Origin: Sulfuracidifex metallicus DSM 6482 = JCM 9184
GTDB lineage: Archaea; Thermoproteota; Thermoprotei_A; Sulfolobales; Sulfolobaceae
Direction of reading: 5' to 3'
Length of the DNA stretch: 64,000 nt
NCBI GenBank assembly: GCA_032834875.1
Contig: CP135238.1
Span: 812,011-876,010, forward strand
This document shows, one piece after another, positions 53,143-61,721 of the stretch. The translations under genes and the position numbers were made by a program. Below the pieces are notes generated by a model. The model did no database searches. It was not told the DNA's origin and worked only from the letters and a program-made list of their open reading frames with translations. Position 1 is the first letter of the stretch; each line of letters begins with the position of its first letter.

Positions 53143-54284
53143 CCCTATCTATGAGAGTAGAAACTAGCCATAAGTACTCTTTTTCATCTCCTTTGAGGTA
53201 CATGTTCAAGGTAATGTTAGTACCAGAGAGAATGGGTACGGCCAGAGGTTTCCATTACATAGTCCTCTTGGATACAAGCGGATCTATGACGGGATACAAG
53301 ATGGACGTAGCTAAACAAGGTGCTTCTGCTCTCCTCTCTAGAATACCTGAGGGGAACAAAGTTACTTTCATTACGTTCTCCGATAGCGTTAAGGTAATAA
53401 AGGAGGCTGTGGATCCGCAATCTGTCGAAGATCTTTCATCAATAACTGCATCAGGTCAAACGGCGCTCTACACTGCTCTGTTGACTGCAAACAAGATAGC
53501 TAGATCTCATGAGATGCCAAGCTACGTTCTTTTACTGACCGATGGAAATCCAACCGATCAAACTAACACTGAAGTTTACTCAGCAATACAGTTCTTCAAA
53601 GACCTTCAAATAATAGCCTTTGGGATAGGAGATGACTACAACGAGGTCTTGTTGAAGACACTGGCAGATAAGACAAACGGTCTGTTCTATCATATATCCG
53701 ATCCAAACGAGATAGCGGAGAAGCTTCCAAAGAAGGCAGTTACGGAGATAGCCGCAAAGAACGTTATAGTGGATTTGATCACTGAGGGTTCTGGAACCAA
53801 GCTCCTTAATTACTCGTCTCTTCCCGTTAAGGTGAACGCTGTAGAAAACGTTGTGAAGGTTCTAGGAGAAACCGAAATGCCCGCTAACTATAGCGGAACT
53901 TTCTTAACTGTGAAGGTTCAATACGAGGATCCAGCAACAGGTAAGCAAGAAGCCGTCATGACGCCCATCGAAGTTAAACCTGCAAAGGATCAGCAGACAT
54001 TCATGGCCGGTGTAAACAACGACTTAATCTCTGAGTATCGTTATTACGAGCTCTTGAACAAGTATGCTAAGCAGATCCAAGGAGAGGAATTGGTAGAAGC
54101 TACGAGGACTTTGACACAGCTAAATCAGGTTGCACAACAGACCAGGAGAATAGAGCTAATCGAAACTACCAGGAGGCTATCGAACGAACTTGAAACTACA
54201 AAGAGGTTAGGTTCAACTGAGCAAACCAGGAGGTTATCAAAAGAGGTTACCAGTGAGGTTACCAGGAAGTTGAGAGAGGGGTAA
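53139..54284 (+). CDS. arnB: ArnB-type vWA-domain protein with C-terminal Thr-Arg repeats
   Basis: A 381-residue protein. The vWA domain has MIDAS YIVLLDTSGSMTGYK (about residues 41-55), Thr ligand SGQTALYTAL and LLLTDGNPTDQTN. After a beta domain, the last 65 residues form a helical tail with six Thr-[Arg/Lys]-x-[Leu/Ile] units (ATRTL, QTRRI, TTRRL, TTKRL, QTRRL, VTRKL). In S. acidocaldarius ArnB is phosphorylated on C-terminal Thr residues and then bound by ArnA. A hydrophobic residue at +3 after Thr is a usual FHA recognition feature. The ATG overlaps the phosphatase stop; the 3' end overlaps a convergent gene by 48 bases. Confidence 0.9.
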   Translation: MTLSMRVETSHKYSFSSPLRYMFKVMLVPERMGTARGFHYIVLLDTSGSMTGYKMDVAKQGASALLSRIPEGNKVTFITFSDSVKVIKEAVDPQSVEDLSSITASGQTALYTALLTANKIARSHEMPSYVLLLTDGNPTDQTNTEVYSAIQFFKDLQIIAFGIGDDYNEVLLKTLADKTNGLFYHISDPNEIAEKLPKKAVTEIAAKNVIVDLITEGSGTKLLNYSSLPVKVNAVENVVKVLGETEMPANYSGTFLTVKVQYEDPATGKQEAVMTPIEVKPAKDQQTFMAGVNNDLISEYRYYELLNKYAKQIQGEELVEATRTLTQLNQVAQQTRRIELIETTRRLSNELETTKRLGSTEQTRRLSKEVTSEVTRKLREG

Positions 54285-54764
54285 AGGCCAAGAATCCACA
54301 TCGATAATCTTTACCCTTACGTTATCCTTTACGAAATCCAGATTTTTCGCCTCTATTACGTCTCCTTTCTTCAGAGCTAGGCCGAAGCTACCCTTGAGGA
54401 ACGATTCAATTTCCTCTAGACTCCACGTCAAAGTAGGCACGTCGTATACTGACAGGATAGCCCTCAGCTTACCCTCCCTGAATCCTTTCATCTCTATGTG
54501 TCTTCCTCTAACTTGAATTTCTATTCTATTCATTCCCCTTAAGGATTCCATCTTTCCAATTCCCTTTACCTTTACGGCATACTTGTAGAAGGCATAAAAC
54601 GAAGTCTTCCTTTCGTTGAAAGTTATTCTCCTAATCTCGTTCATTGAAGCGTCCATGCTCACAAAGGAAGGTAAATCTCTTCCATTAAGCGGTTCTAACT
54701 GAGACACAACGTAATGTGTCTCAGGCGTTAATATGGAGGTTATATCATATCCTTGGAGCCTCAT
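54237..54764 (-). CDS. Uncharacterised protein, 175 aa
   Basis: No recognisable motif. The sequence (MRLQGYDITSILTPETHYVVS..., then VKVKGIGKMESLRGMNRIEIQVRGRHIEMKGF) suggests a soluble alpha/beta protein. The C-terminal 48 bases overlap the end of arnB on the other strand, which is long for this compact genome. The frame is conserved in base usage with its neighbours, so it is probably real. A TATA-like AT-rich stretch precedes it in the 107-base gap before aconitase's end. Confidence 0.6.
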   Translation of the reverse strand: MRLQGYDITSILTPETHYVVSQLEPLNGRDLPSFVSMDASMNEIRRITFNERKTSFYAFYKYAVKVKGIGKMESLRGMNRIEIQVRGRHIEMKGFREGKLRAILSVYDVPTLTWSLEEIESFLKGSFGLALKKGDVIEAKNLDFVKDNVRVKIIDVDSWPLPLSQLPGNLTGNLF

Positions 54765-54871
54765 TGTAAGTATATAATTGTCCCTCCCTTGATATAAATT
54801 TTTTTAAAATATTACCCTGTTACTCTGTTTTGAGAAATAAAAAATTTTTATGATACACGGCGATAAAAAAA

Positions 54872-57361
54872 TTACTTTTTATCGAGCATCTTATCCAACA
54901 CGTAATGAAGGATTCCTCCAGCCTTAACGTATTTCATTTCTGCCTCGTTGTCTATCCTCACTTTTCCATCTGTGGTTATTTCCTTCTCTCCACGAAATGT
55001 TACCTTAACTTTGCCTCCAGCCTTAACTCTAGATAATCCATCTATGTCTACTAACTCATTGCCCTTGACTCCTAGACCTCTCCAATCAGGTATCTCGATG
55101 GGAACAACGCCCATGAAGACCAAGTTGCTCCTGTGAATTCTCTCGAAGCTTTCAGCTAGAACAGCCTTAACGCCTAAAAGGTATGTAACCTTAGCAGCCC
55201 AATCTCTTGAACTTCCCGTACCGTACTGCTTTCCGGCTACTATTACAAGATCCACTCCTTCCTTCATGTATTTCATTGACGCGTCGTAAACTGACATTTC
55301 CTCTGCGTCTGGGAAATGCTTCGTATATCCACCGTTTCTTTCTACAAGGAAGTTCTTCAACTTGGGGTTTGCAAACCCTCCTCTCATCATAACTTCGTGA
55401 TTTCCCCTCCTAGCTCCGTAAGTGTTTAGTTCAGTTATCCCCATGGATTTTAGCAAAACACCTGCTGGAGAGTCAGGAAGTATTGGACCTGCAGGAGAGA
55501 TGTGGTCAGTGGTCACTTTGTCCCCAAGCAGTAGCAGGATTCTTCCCCCTTTAACGTCTGAAATCTTTCTTCTTGAAGAGAACCACAGAGGTTCAACTAT
55601 GTAAGATGAGCTCTCCCAGGAGTAAGTTGTACCTCCCTCTACGTTTAAGGATTCCCACATCTTATCTCCGCTAAATATAGATTCCTTTCTCTTGGCGTAA
55701 ATTTCAGGTCTCATTGCCATCTCGTATTTCTCTAAAATTTCCTGATTAGAGGGCCAAACATCCTTCAGGAAGACTGGCTTTCCGTTTGGATCGTTTCCAA
55801 TGGGTTCGTTGTAGAAATCTATGTTGATTCTACCCGCTAACGCATAAGCCACAACCAGTTCCGGCGAAGCTAGGAACGCACCTTTAAGGTAAGGGTTAAT
55901 CCTTCCTTCGAAGTTCCTGTTTCCGCTAAGGACGGCGAAAGCGCTAACCCCACCTTTAACGTCATCTTCAACTTCCTTAGGAAGAGGACCTGCATTTCCT
56001 ATACACGTTGTACAACCGAAGCCGACTACATGGAATCCCAAAGCTTGAAGGTAAGGAAGTAAATCTGAGTCTGACAAGTAATTCATGACTACTGGTGAGC
56101 CAGGAGCCATGCTCGTCTTAACGAAGGGTTTACTCCTTAGTCCGTAGGATACCGCCTTCTTAGCCAAAATTCCAGCTCCTAACATGACTGAAGGATTTGA
56201 AGTGTTGGTGCAGCTGGTTATTGCAGCGATCACCACTGAACCGTCTTCTATTACCTTTCCCTTAGAGTTTCCCATTAACCCCCTTACTGATTCTTTAACC
56301 TTCTTCAGTGGTATCCTTTCTTCTGGATTTTTGGGTCCGGCTATGGCGGGCTCTATCTCATTTAAATAAACTTCGATTACAGTGTCATATTTAGGCTCAT
56401 TATTATATACTAACCCAATCTCAGAGGAAACTTTCTTCACCAGTTCTTCATTTCTTGCAGTTCCGTTTAGATACTTGAGCGTGTTATCGTCAATGGGGAA
56501 GTAACCCACCGTCGCACCGTACTCTGGTGCCATATTGGATATCGTAGCTCTATCTGGAACGGGCAAAGAATAGATGTCCCCAAAGAACTCAACGAACTTC
56601 CCAACTACACCCTTCTTTCTTAGCATCTCAGTAATGTATAACACAACATCCGTAGGAGTCACTCCCTCCCTCGTTTTACCCTCTAGTCTGACTCCCACCA
56701 CCTCTGGAACGTTCATATAGTAAGGCTCTCCCAGCATTACACCTTCAGCTTCTAGTCCGCCCACACCCCAGCCCAAGACGCTTATTCCTCCTATCATGGT
56801 AGTATGGGAGTCAGTTCCTATAACTATCTCTGGGAAAGCAACGTTATCCTTTACGTCTATTACAGATGAAAGGAATTCCAAGTTCACTTGGTGTATTATC
56901 CCGTTCCCTGGAGGAACTACCCTCAAGTTGGTAAATGATGATTGAGCCCATTTGAGGAATTTGTATCTCTCCAAGTTCCTTTCGAATTCCTTCTTCATGT
57001 TTAATTCTAAGGAATAGGAAGTTCCGTAATAGTCAACCTGAACTGAATGGTCTATGACTAGGTCAGATCTAACTAATGGATTAATCATGTTGGGATCTCT
57101 ACCTTTCCTTTTAGCCTCACTCCTCATTTCAGCCAAGTCAACAAGTAAAGGAACTCCAGTGTAATCCTGCATCACTATTCTTGTAGGCATGAACTCTATT
57201 TCTTCACCTATTTTTCTCCTCATTATTCTCTCAGCGCTTTCGTTAAAGCCGTTCCTCAAGGCGTTCTCCAAGATCACTCTAAGGCTATATGGTAGCTCCT
57301 TTGCCTCGTCAGGCAGTTTAATTACTTCCAGATCCCCTATTTTCTCTTTTTTTACGTTCAC
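54872..57361 (-). CDS. acnA: Aconitate hydratase
   Basis: An 829-residue [4Fe-4S] enzyme interconverting citrate and isocitrate. Cluster Cys residues are in AAITSCTNTSNPSVM (about residue 380) and GFGCTTCIGNAGPLP (about 447-450). Other blocks are MQDYTGVPLLVDLAEMRSEA, GTDSHTTMIGGISVLGWGVGG, LLLGDKVTTDHISPAG, RRGNHEVMMRGGFAN and the swivelling-domain site GKQYGTGSSRDWAAK. It is close to the bacterial AcnA/IRP type in layout, somewhat shorter than 890 residues. Single gene with its own upstream promoter. Confidence 0.96.
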   Translation of the reverse strand: MNVKKEKIGDLEVIKLPDEAKELPYSLRVILENALRNGFNESAERIMRRKIGEEIEFMPTRIVMQDYTGVPLLVDLAEMRSEAKRKGRDPNMINPLVRSDLVIDHSVQVDYYGTSYSLELNMKKEFERNLERYKFLKWAQSSFTNLRVVPPGNGIIHQVNLEFLSSVIDVKDNVAFPEIVIGTDSHTTMIGGISVLGWGVGGLEAEGVMLGEPYYMNVPEVVGVRLEGKTREGVTPTDVVLYITEMLRKKGVVGKFVEFFGDIYSLPVPDRATISNMAPEYGATVGYFPIDDNTLKYLNGTARNEELVKKVSSEIGLVYNNEPKYDTVIEVYLNEIEPAIAGPKNPEERIPLKKVKESVRGLMGNSKGKVIEDGSVVIAAITSCTNTSNPSVMLGAGILAKKAVSYGLRSKPFVKTSMAPGSPVVMNYLSDSDLLPYLQALGFHVVGFGCTTCIGNAGPLPKEVEDDVKGGVSAFAVLSGNRNFEGRINPYLKGAFLASPELVVAYALAGRINIDFYNEPIGNDPNGKPVFLKDVWPSNQEILEKYEMAMRPEIYAKRKESIFSGDKMWESLNVEGGTTYSWESSSYIVEPLWFSSRRKISDVKGGRILLLLGDKVTTDHISPAGPILPDSPAGVLLKSMGITELNTYGARRGNHEVMMRGGFANPKLKNFLVERNGGYTKHFPDAEEMSVYDASMKYMKEGVDLVIVAGKQYGTGSSRDWAAKVTYLLGVKAVLAESFERIHRSNLVFMGVVPIEIPDWRGLGVKGNELVDIDGLSRVKAGGKVKVTFRGEKEITTDGKVRIDNEAEMKYVKAGGILHYVLDKMLDKK

Positions 57362-57488
57362 GTGTAATCTCTACTCTCAAACGGTTAAAAGCAATGCTAA
57401 CTTAACAGTGTGATTTAATCTCTCTAGAACAAAAACAGGAGAGAAGGTATAAGTTAAAAAAGATAGAAAGGAAGGATCAAGCTTGGTC

Positions 57489-57776
57489 TTAGCCCTTTAC
57501 CAATCCTATGATAAAGCCTATTACGAAAACTATGGAGTCATATGGAACATAATGTGATATCGATTTAGCTTCGGATATTGCCTTTGGAACTTGTGCTCCT
57601 ACAGATTCAAGAAGCGATTCAACCGTAGCAGGAGATAAATACCCTATAGCCATTAACAAAACTACTATCGCCACAAGTATTATGCCAACCGCAAACAACT
57701 TTCTCACTAAGAATCCTATCAATAATCCCAGCACGAAAGTTACGGCTATGCTCACTATTTCGTTTGTTGAGATCAT
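57489..57776 (-). CDS. Small membrane protein, 95 aa (possibly FUN14-like)
   Basis: From ATG 57776, helices at about residues 6-25 (IVSIAVTFVLGLLIGFLVRK), 27-46 (FAVGIILVAIVVLLMAIGYL) and a last one near 78-94 (DSIVFVIGFIIGLVKG), with an amphipathic stretch (ESVGAQVPKAISEAKSI) between. The repeated Gly-rich helices resemble FUN14-type proteins, but this is weak. An upstream in-frame ATG at 57815 would add 13 charged residues. It is divergent from the gene at 57830. Confidence 0.6.
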   Translation of the reverse strand: MISTNEIVSIAVTFVLGLLIGFLVRKLFAVGIILVAIVVLLMAIGYLSPATVESLLESVGAQVPKAISEAKSISHYVPYDSIVFVIGFIIGLVKG

Positions 57777-57829
57777 GATAACATTGTCTCTAGTCAAACT
57801 TTTATTTTTAATCAACGTAGTGTTCTTTC

Positions 57830-58276
57830 ATGAAAGTTGTCAAGTATTTCGTCAAGCTAACAGTTAAAGACGATAAGGGAGAAAATCCTGTGAAGTTAAA
57901 GGTAGTTAAACATGAGAAGGGAGAGCAAGGAACCAAGAGAAAGGTAGTTGAAGTTGAGGAGCACCCATTTAGGAAGTTGGTTAATGCAAGGAAATTTGTG
58001 AATAACGTAGTTGAAAGAAACAGCGTTCAATGCACTCCCATGAAGAAGGAAGGAGATGTTTGGATCAAGGAGTGTACTTCTACTTCTGGAGCCAAGTTAA
58101 CTTTTCAGATAAGGCAACAAAGGATAGTTAAGCCTAAGAAAGAGAAGAAGGAGGAGAAGACATCGAAGAAGGAAGAACAGCCTCCAACTAAAGCTAAACA
58201 AGAGACTTCAGAGCAACCCAGCCAGCAAACTGGGAATAATAGCGGAGCGGAATCGACGGAACAGCAAAAACAATAA
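57830..58276 (+). CDS. Uncharacterised basic protein with disordered tail, 148 aa
   Basis: Residues 1-95 look folded (MKVVKYFVKLTVKDDKGENP, VQCTPMKKEGDVWIKECTSTS with two Cys). The last 50 are Lys/Glu/Gln/Ser-rich and disordered (KKEKKEEKTSKKEEQPPTKAK). The beta-strand-rich, Lys-rich N-terminal part could bind nucleic acid, but no family is recognised. Its promoter lies in the 53 bases shared with the divergent membrane-protein gene. Confidence 0.6.
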   Translation: MKVVKYFVKLTVKDDKGENPVKLKVVKHEKGEQGTKRKVVEVEEHPFRKLVNARKFVNNVVERNSVQCTPMKKEGDVWIKECTSTSGAKLTFQIRQQRIVKPKKEKKEEKTSKKEEQPPTKAKQETSEQPSQQTGNNSGAESTEQQKQ

Positions 58277-58687
58277 TAGGTTCTCGTATGTATTTAATTA
58301 TGTCTGTATATTAGAGCTTAATATAATCAATTAGTTTCCAATTTTAATTTAAACCTTTTGATTAGTAATTTGTATGTTTTATATACAATTTTTCCTTTCA
58401 TCCCACTCATGACACCTCCTTATTTCTCTTCTCCTAATTGGGTGAATGCGAGTGCACCAACACTTTATAATTATTTTTAACATATCTATATTAAAGTGTA
58501 TAGAAATGTATATTTATAAAAACTTATTGAGTAAGCTTCTTGACCTCCTCCTTAATATTTTTTATATGAAACCCATTTGGTTAGCTTAAACGATTTTCTT
58601 AACGAAAAGCGTTAATCATGTTGATCTTGATAATATCAATAGGAAGTTGTACATTTTTTGTGAAAATTTTAACACACTTTAGTCTTC
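58277..58687. other. 411-base AT-rich intergenic region
   Basis: Between two convergent genes. No open frame with a ribosome-binding site, no tRNA and no clear C/D box pair is seen. It contains several TATA-like strings (TTTATATAC, TATTTATAAAA) and an imperfect hairpin near 58439-58463 (TTGGGTG...CACCAA). It may hold a small RNA or be decaying sequence. Confidence 0.5.
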
Positions 58688-59821
58688 TTAGGATACGTTG
58701 AAATCGTTAACCCTAACCATGTAATAGAAGAACAAGGACAGAAGGGTTATGGTTCCCATGAAGGCCCACAGTAATTGGTAGCTTAAGTTTTCAACTATTA
58801 ATGGCGATACGATGGAACTTACGATCCCGCTAAATTGCCAGAAGAAGTTTGCGAACCCAGACACTCCACCACTGTTCTTCCCTCCAATGAACGCGAGGGC
58901 ACTTGAATGGGAGGGAGTTATTATAAACCTTACGAATCCCATAGCTAAGAAGAGTAAGGAAAGAGGAATTAGAAACTTGTACGTGAAATCTATGAGCAAT
59001 ATGAAAATCCCGTACATTCCTACGAAAGTTAACAAGGATCTTCTAGTTCCAATGATATCAAGTATTCTTCCTGAAATTATAGTGGAAGGAATTCCAGCTA
59101 TCGCGGTGAAGGAATAAATGACTCCAGCGATTATCGGGTTATAATGTACGATTAAAAGGAATTTGTACAGGAAAAGCGTTAAGCTCCAGTAAGAGAAGAA
59201 GAACATGAACCCACCTGCGGAGATTGCAATTACTCTTATATCTTTAGCGAAGGATATCGACCTTCTGGAAATGGGCTTTCTCTCTTCTCTTATTACCTTC
59301 CATGATACTATGGAGAGGGCTAATGTCATGAAGAATAGAACGATGTAAGGTAACTCCCAGTTTATCGTAGCCAAAGGAGGAATTAGAAACCCCGAAGTAA
59401 CAATAGACAGAGGCCAAGCCAGGCTGTAAAGTCCGATCGCATTGTGGAGATCCCTCCCCTTATAGTTGCCCGAAATTACTTTTATTGTAGTTGGATATAT
59501 CCAGCCAGCAGATAATCCCATTACTAGACTACTTACATATTCCCAAAAGATTGAAGGGGAGATTGCTGACCCTAAAGATGCAATTGACAGTCCTAAAAGA
59601 GAACCTACCATTACCTTTCTCGGACCTACTGAGTCGACTATAATTCCTGATGGTATTTGAACTACAACGTAACCAACGAAAAACAGAGAAAATATTACTC
59701 CATCCTCCACCTGTGTGGGCTTCAAGGTAGAGAAGCTTGATACGATGCTCCAAACTAGCCTAGAGAAATAGGACATAAAGAACGAAGCTGAACAGATAAA
59801 GAGTAAAGGTCCCTTCTTCAC
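58688..59821 (-). CDS. MFS transporter
   Basis: A 377-residue, 12-helix carrier. The loop 2-3 motif is GIIVDSVGPRKVMVGSLLG, and its second-half counterpart is SGRILDIIGTRRSLLTFVGM. Helix 4-5 region is MGLSAGWIYPTTIKVISG. The pattern resembles nitrate/organic-anion type MFS carriers of archaea, but no substrate residues can be assigned. It lies 18 bases after the small regulator gene at 59840 on the same strand, so both probably share the promoter in 60170-60240. Confidence 0.85.
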   Translation of the reverse strand: MKKGPLLFICSASFFMSYFSRLVWSIVSSFSTLKPTQVEDGVIFSLFFVGYVVVQIPSGIIVDSVGPRKVMVGSLLGLSIASLGSAISPSIFWEYVSSLVMGLSAGWIYPTTIKVISGNYKGRDLHNAIGLYSLAWPLSIVTSGFLIPPLATINWELPYIVLFFMTLALSIVSWKVIREERKPISRRSISFAKDIRVIAISAGGFMFFFSYWSLTLFLYKFLLIVHYNPIIAGVIYSFTAIAGIPSTIISGRILDIIGTRRSLLTFVGMYGIFILLIDFTYKFLIPLSLLFLAMGFVRFIITPSHSSALAFIGGKNSGGVSGFANFFWQFSGIVSSIVSPLIVENLSYQLLWAFMGTITLLSLFFYYMVRVNDFNVS

Positions 59822-59839
59822 TATAAAAATGAAATAATA

Positions 59840-60169
59840 TTATTTATTAACGCTTTCGCATTTCTCAAGATCAAGAACTACCCTGGCAATGCTGCACATT
59901 ACACAAAATGGTCCCTCGTCAATTCGGTTGACGTATTTCATGGATGTAAGTTCCAACATTTCGTTCATTTCCTCGTTGGATTTAAGAATAGCTATTTCCT
60001 TCTCAAACTTCTTCTTGTTCTTCTCATATGTTACAACAGATATCCCTGCAATCGAGGATGCTCTCTTCAATGAAAGACCTTTTTCCATCAGCTTATCAAC
60101 CAATGCATTTCTGAGCGGAGGAACCACCTTGTAAAATGATTCCTCACATTTTAACGTAAATTTCCTCAA
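59840..60169 (-). CDS. Predicted HTH transcriptional regulator, 109 aa
   Basis: Residues 18-60 (LRNALVDKLMEKGLSLKRASSIAGISVVTYEKNKKKF) form a helix-turn-helix of the archaeal COG2522-like type. The C-terminal part has a C-x2-C (EGPFCVMCSIARVV) and a further Cys near the end, possibly a metal site. It precedes an MFS gene by 18 bases on the same strand and is divergent from another regulator at 60371 across a 200-base region rich in palindromes. It may regulate the carrier. Confidence 0.72.
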   Translation of the reverse strand: MRKFTLKCEESFYKVVPPLRNALVDKLMEKGLSLKRASSIAGISVVTYEKNKKKFEKEIAILKSNEEMNEMLELTSMKYVNRIDEGPFCVMCSIARVVLDLEKCESVNK

Positions 60170-60188
60170 GGATCCCTAATCAAAGTAT

Positions 60189-60278
60189 ATGAAACATTTC
60201 ATTATTATCTTTGTTATTCATTTCACTAAATGAATACCTTAACTCTGTTAATTAACAGAGTTTATTTAACAGTGTTAA
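60189..60278. promoter_or_regulatory. Cluster of four palindromes (candidate operators) between divergent regulators
   Basis: Four symmetric sites: 60189-60202 (ATGAAA-CA-TTTCAT), 60216-60235 (ATTCATTT-CACT-AAATGAAT), 60241-60262 (a perfect 22-bp palindrome, half-site AACTCTGTTAA) and 60266-60278 (TTAACA-G-TGTTAA). The last two share the core TTAACA. They sit between the starts of the HTH genes at 60169 (minus) and 60371 (plus), the expected place for repressor binding. Which regulator binds which site is unknown. Confidence 0.7.
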
Positions 60279-60370
60279 GTTTTTATGAAATACATTTGTG
60301 TACATTAGTATAACTTAGTATATATGCTTTATTTAAGCTTAGAACTTTAATAAAGTATTAGTGAAAGCAA

Positions 60371-60745
60371 ATGGCTGAAAAGATAAAGTTTCCAGACGGG
60401 AGAGAAGTCGACATACATGAATTTATAGCATTCATGTACGGACTTTCTAAAAGTGACGTAGAGTTACTTCATATGTTAATGACGGAAGGTAAAATGACTA
60501 CTGACGATATAGCGTCTAAACTTAACGTAACGAAGGCTTCCATAAGCAAATCCCTAAATAGTCTCATCGACAAGGGGCTGGTAGAAAGGGAAAAGGTACA
60601 AAGTGAGGACAAGAGAAAAGGAAGACCAAACTTCATGTATTGGGTTGACAGGGAAAAATTATACAGCAGGCTTGATACTGATCTGGAGAAACTATTGACC
60701 ACGCTAAAGGGCTCTATACAGAAGACAATGACGGTAGCTATTTAA
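60371..60745 (+). CDS. Winged-helix transcriptional regulator (MarR/TrmB-like), 124 aa
   Basis: A 124-residue wHTH protein: N-terminal strand IKFPDGREVDIHEFIAFMYGL, HTH KMTTDDIASKLNVTKASISKSLNSLIDKGLVEREK (about residues 38-72), wing with GRPNFMYWVD, and a C-terminal dimerisation helix. It is a clear paralogue of the protein at 63336 (shared KASI-x-(K/R)S-x-N and REK...GRP-x-F-x-Y). The palindromes 60241-60278 upstream suggest autoregulation and control of the divergent regulator-MFS unit. Confidence 0.82.
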   Translation: MAEKIKFPDGREVDIHEFIAFMYGLSKSDVELLHMLMTEGKMTTDDIASKLNVTKASISKSLNSLIDKGLVEREKVQSEDKRKGRPNFMYWVDREKLYSRLDTDLEKLLTTLKGSIQKTMTVAI

Positions 60746-60767
60746 AGGTACAAGCTAAGCTTTTGTA

Positions 60768-60944
60768 ATGTCCAAGCGTTCAAGGCAAATATTTTCAATT
60801 CCTTCTTTTGGTCAATGTTCAAATTGTGGCGTGGAAGTTGATTATGCAGAAGTTATTTTAATGATAAATGGCAGGTTGAACATTTTCTGTTCTAGGAAGT
60901 GCTTTAGGGAATGGCTAAGGAAGACTAGAGCCCATTATGGCTGA
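60768..60944 (+). CDS. Small TRASH/zinc-finger-like protein, 58 aa
   Basis: ATG 60768 opens a 58-codon frame. Cys pattern C-x2-C (QCSNCGVEV) and C-x3-C (FCSRKCFREW) with aromatic residues near the second pair is typical of TRASH-like treble-clef metal-binding domains, often copper or zinc sensing or trafficking. It lies 22 bases after the wHTH gene, so probably in its operon, and overlaps the convergent gene by ten bases. The frame is short, but its motif is convincing. Confidence 0.72.
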   Translation: MSKRSRQIFSIPSFGQCSNCGVEVDYAEVILMINGRLNIFCSRKCFREWLRKTRAHYG

Positions 60945-61258
60945 TTCCTATGCCATTCATCTGCCATCCTCGCTACCTCGACAGAAGCTAAAACGTCAAG
61001 GACCTTCCTCATGTATACTTTAACGAAATAATAAACATGAAAAGGTCTGAAAACCTCGTTCTCTTTTCCCTGCAACAAAAGGTTGATGTAATCATCAGGG
61101 TAATAATGAATTATTCTATACCTTTTGCAGTTCTCCTCATAAAACTCAGGAACCTTATTCTTGGATACTATAAGCAAAGAATCGTCCAATATTCCAGCTA
61201 ACATGACGTCGAACTTGTAACCCTCTATTGCGTTAAGTACTACTTGTTTCTCTGACAA
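60935..61258 (-). CDS. Uncharacterised protein, 107 aa
   Basis: A soluble alpha/beta protein ([27 protein letters not shown]...[50 protein letters not shown]). No catalytic motif is evident. The start overlaps the end of the H-protein-like gene by 26 bases, so the two are translated from one message. It may be a partner or modifying factor of the lipoyl carrier. Its family is not recognised. Confidence 0.65.
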   Translation of the reverse strand: MSEKQVVLNAIEGYKFDVMLAGILDDSLLIVSKNKVPEFYEENCKRYRIIHYYPDDYINLLLQGKENEVFRPFHVYYFVKVYMRKVLDVLASVEVARMADEWHRNQP

Positions 61259-61667
61259 GGCGAGACGCCTCCTTTTGGAACTCTGGTATCGCTTGATTTA
61301 CATCCTTGAATCTCTCCTTTACACCTTCAGGTTTTTCCACCTTGATCTTCACTATCCATGCTGAGTAAGGATCTTCGTTTATTTTCGATGGATTTGAAAT
61401 TACCTCCTGGTTCACTTGGATCACTTCACCTTCAATTGGAAGTCTGAACTTTCCAATCCACTTAGCGCTCTCCAAAGTGAATAAGTTTGACCTAGAATTT
61501 ACCTTTTCTCCTACGTCCTTAGATGTTACTTGAAAGATCTTTCCAGCAACGTATTGTCCCATGTCTGTAATTCCAACAGTTATTATGTTTTCCTCTATTT
61601 TTATCCATATGTGTTTTTCTGTATCATATAAAAGTTCGTCAGGGAAATAGAAATTACCCGCTTTCAC
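61233..61667 (-). CDS. GcvH-like lipoyl carrier protein
   Basis: A 144-residue H-protein-fold carrier. [30 protein letters not shown] is the first hybrid strand set, and the lipoylation hairpin is [24 protein letters not shown] with the lipoyl Lys near residue 66 (ESAK). The motif around the Lys and the longer C-terminus resemble the lipoate-binding proteins (LbpA type) of the sulfur-oxidising Hdr-like pathway, which Sulfolobales carry, but no hdr-like genes are in view. No glycine cleavage T or P genes are adjacent either. It is cotranscribed with the 107-residue protein downstream. Confidence 0.88.
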   Translation of the reverse strand: MKAGNFYFPDELLYDTEKHIWIKIEENIITVGITDMGQYVAGKIFQVTSKDVGEKVNSRSNLFTLESAKWIGKFRLPIEGEVIQVNQEVISNPSKINEDPYSAWIVKIKVEKPEGVKERFKDVNQAIPEFQKEASRLVRETSST

Positions 61668-61721
61668 AGAAGACTTTGCCTCTCAAAGTTTATAAATTTT
61701 AATTTTTAAAATTAAGTAACC

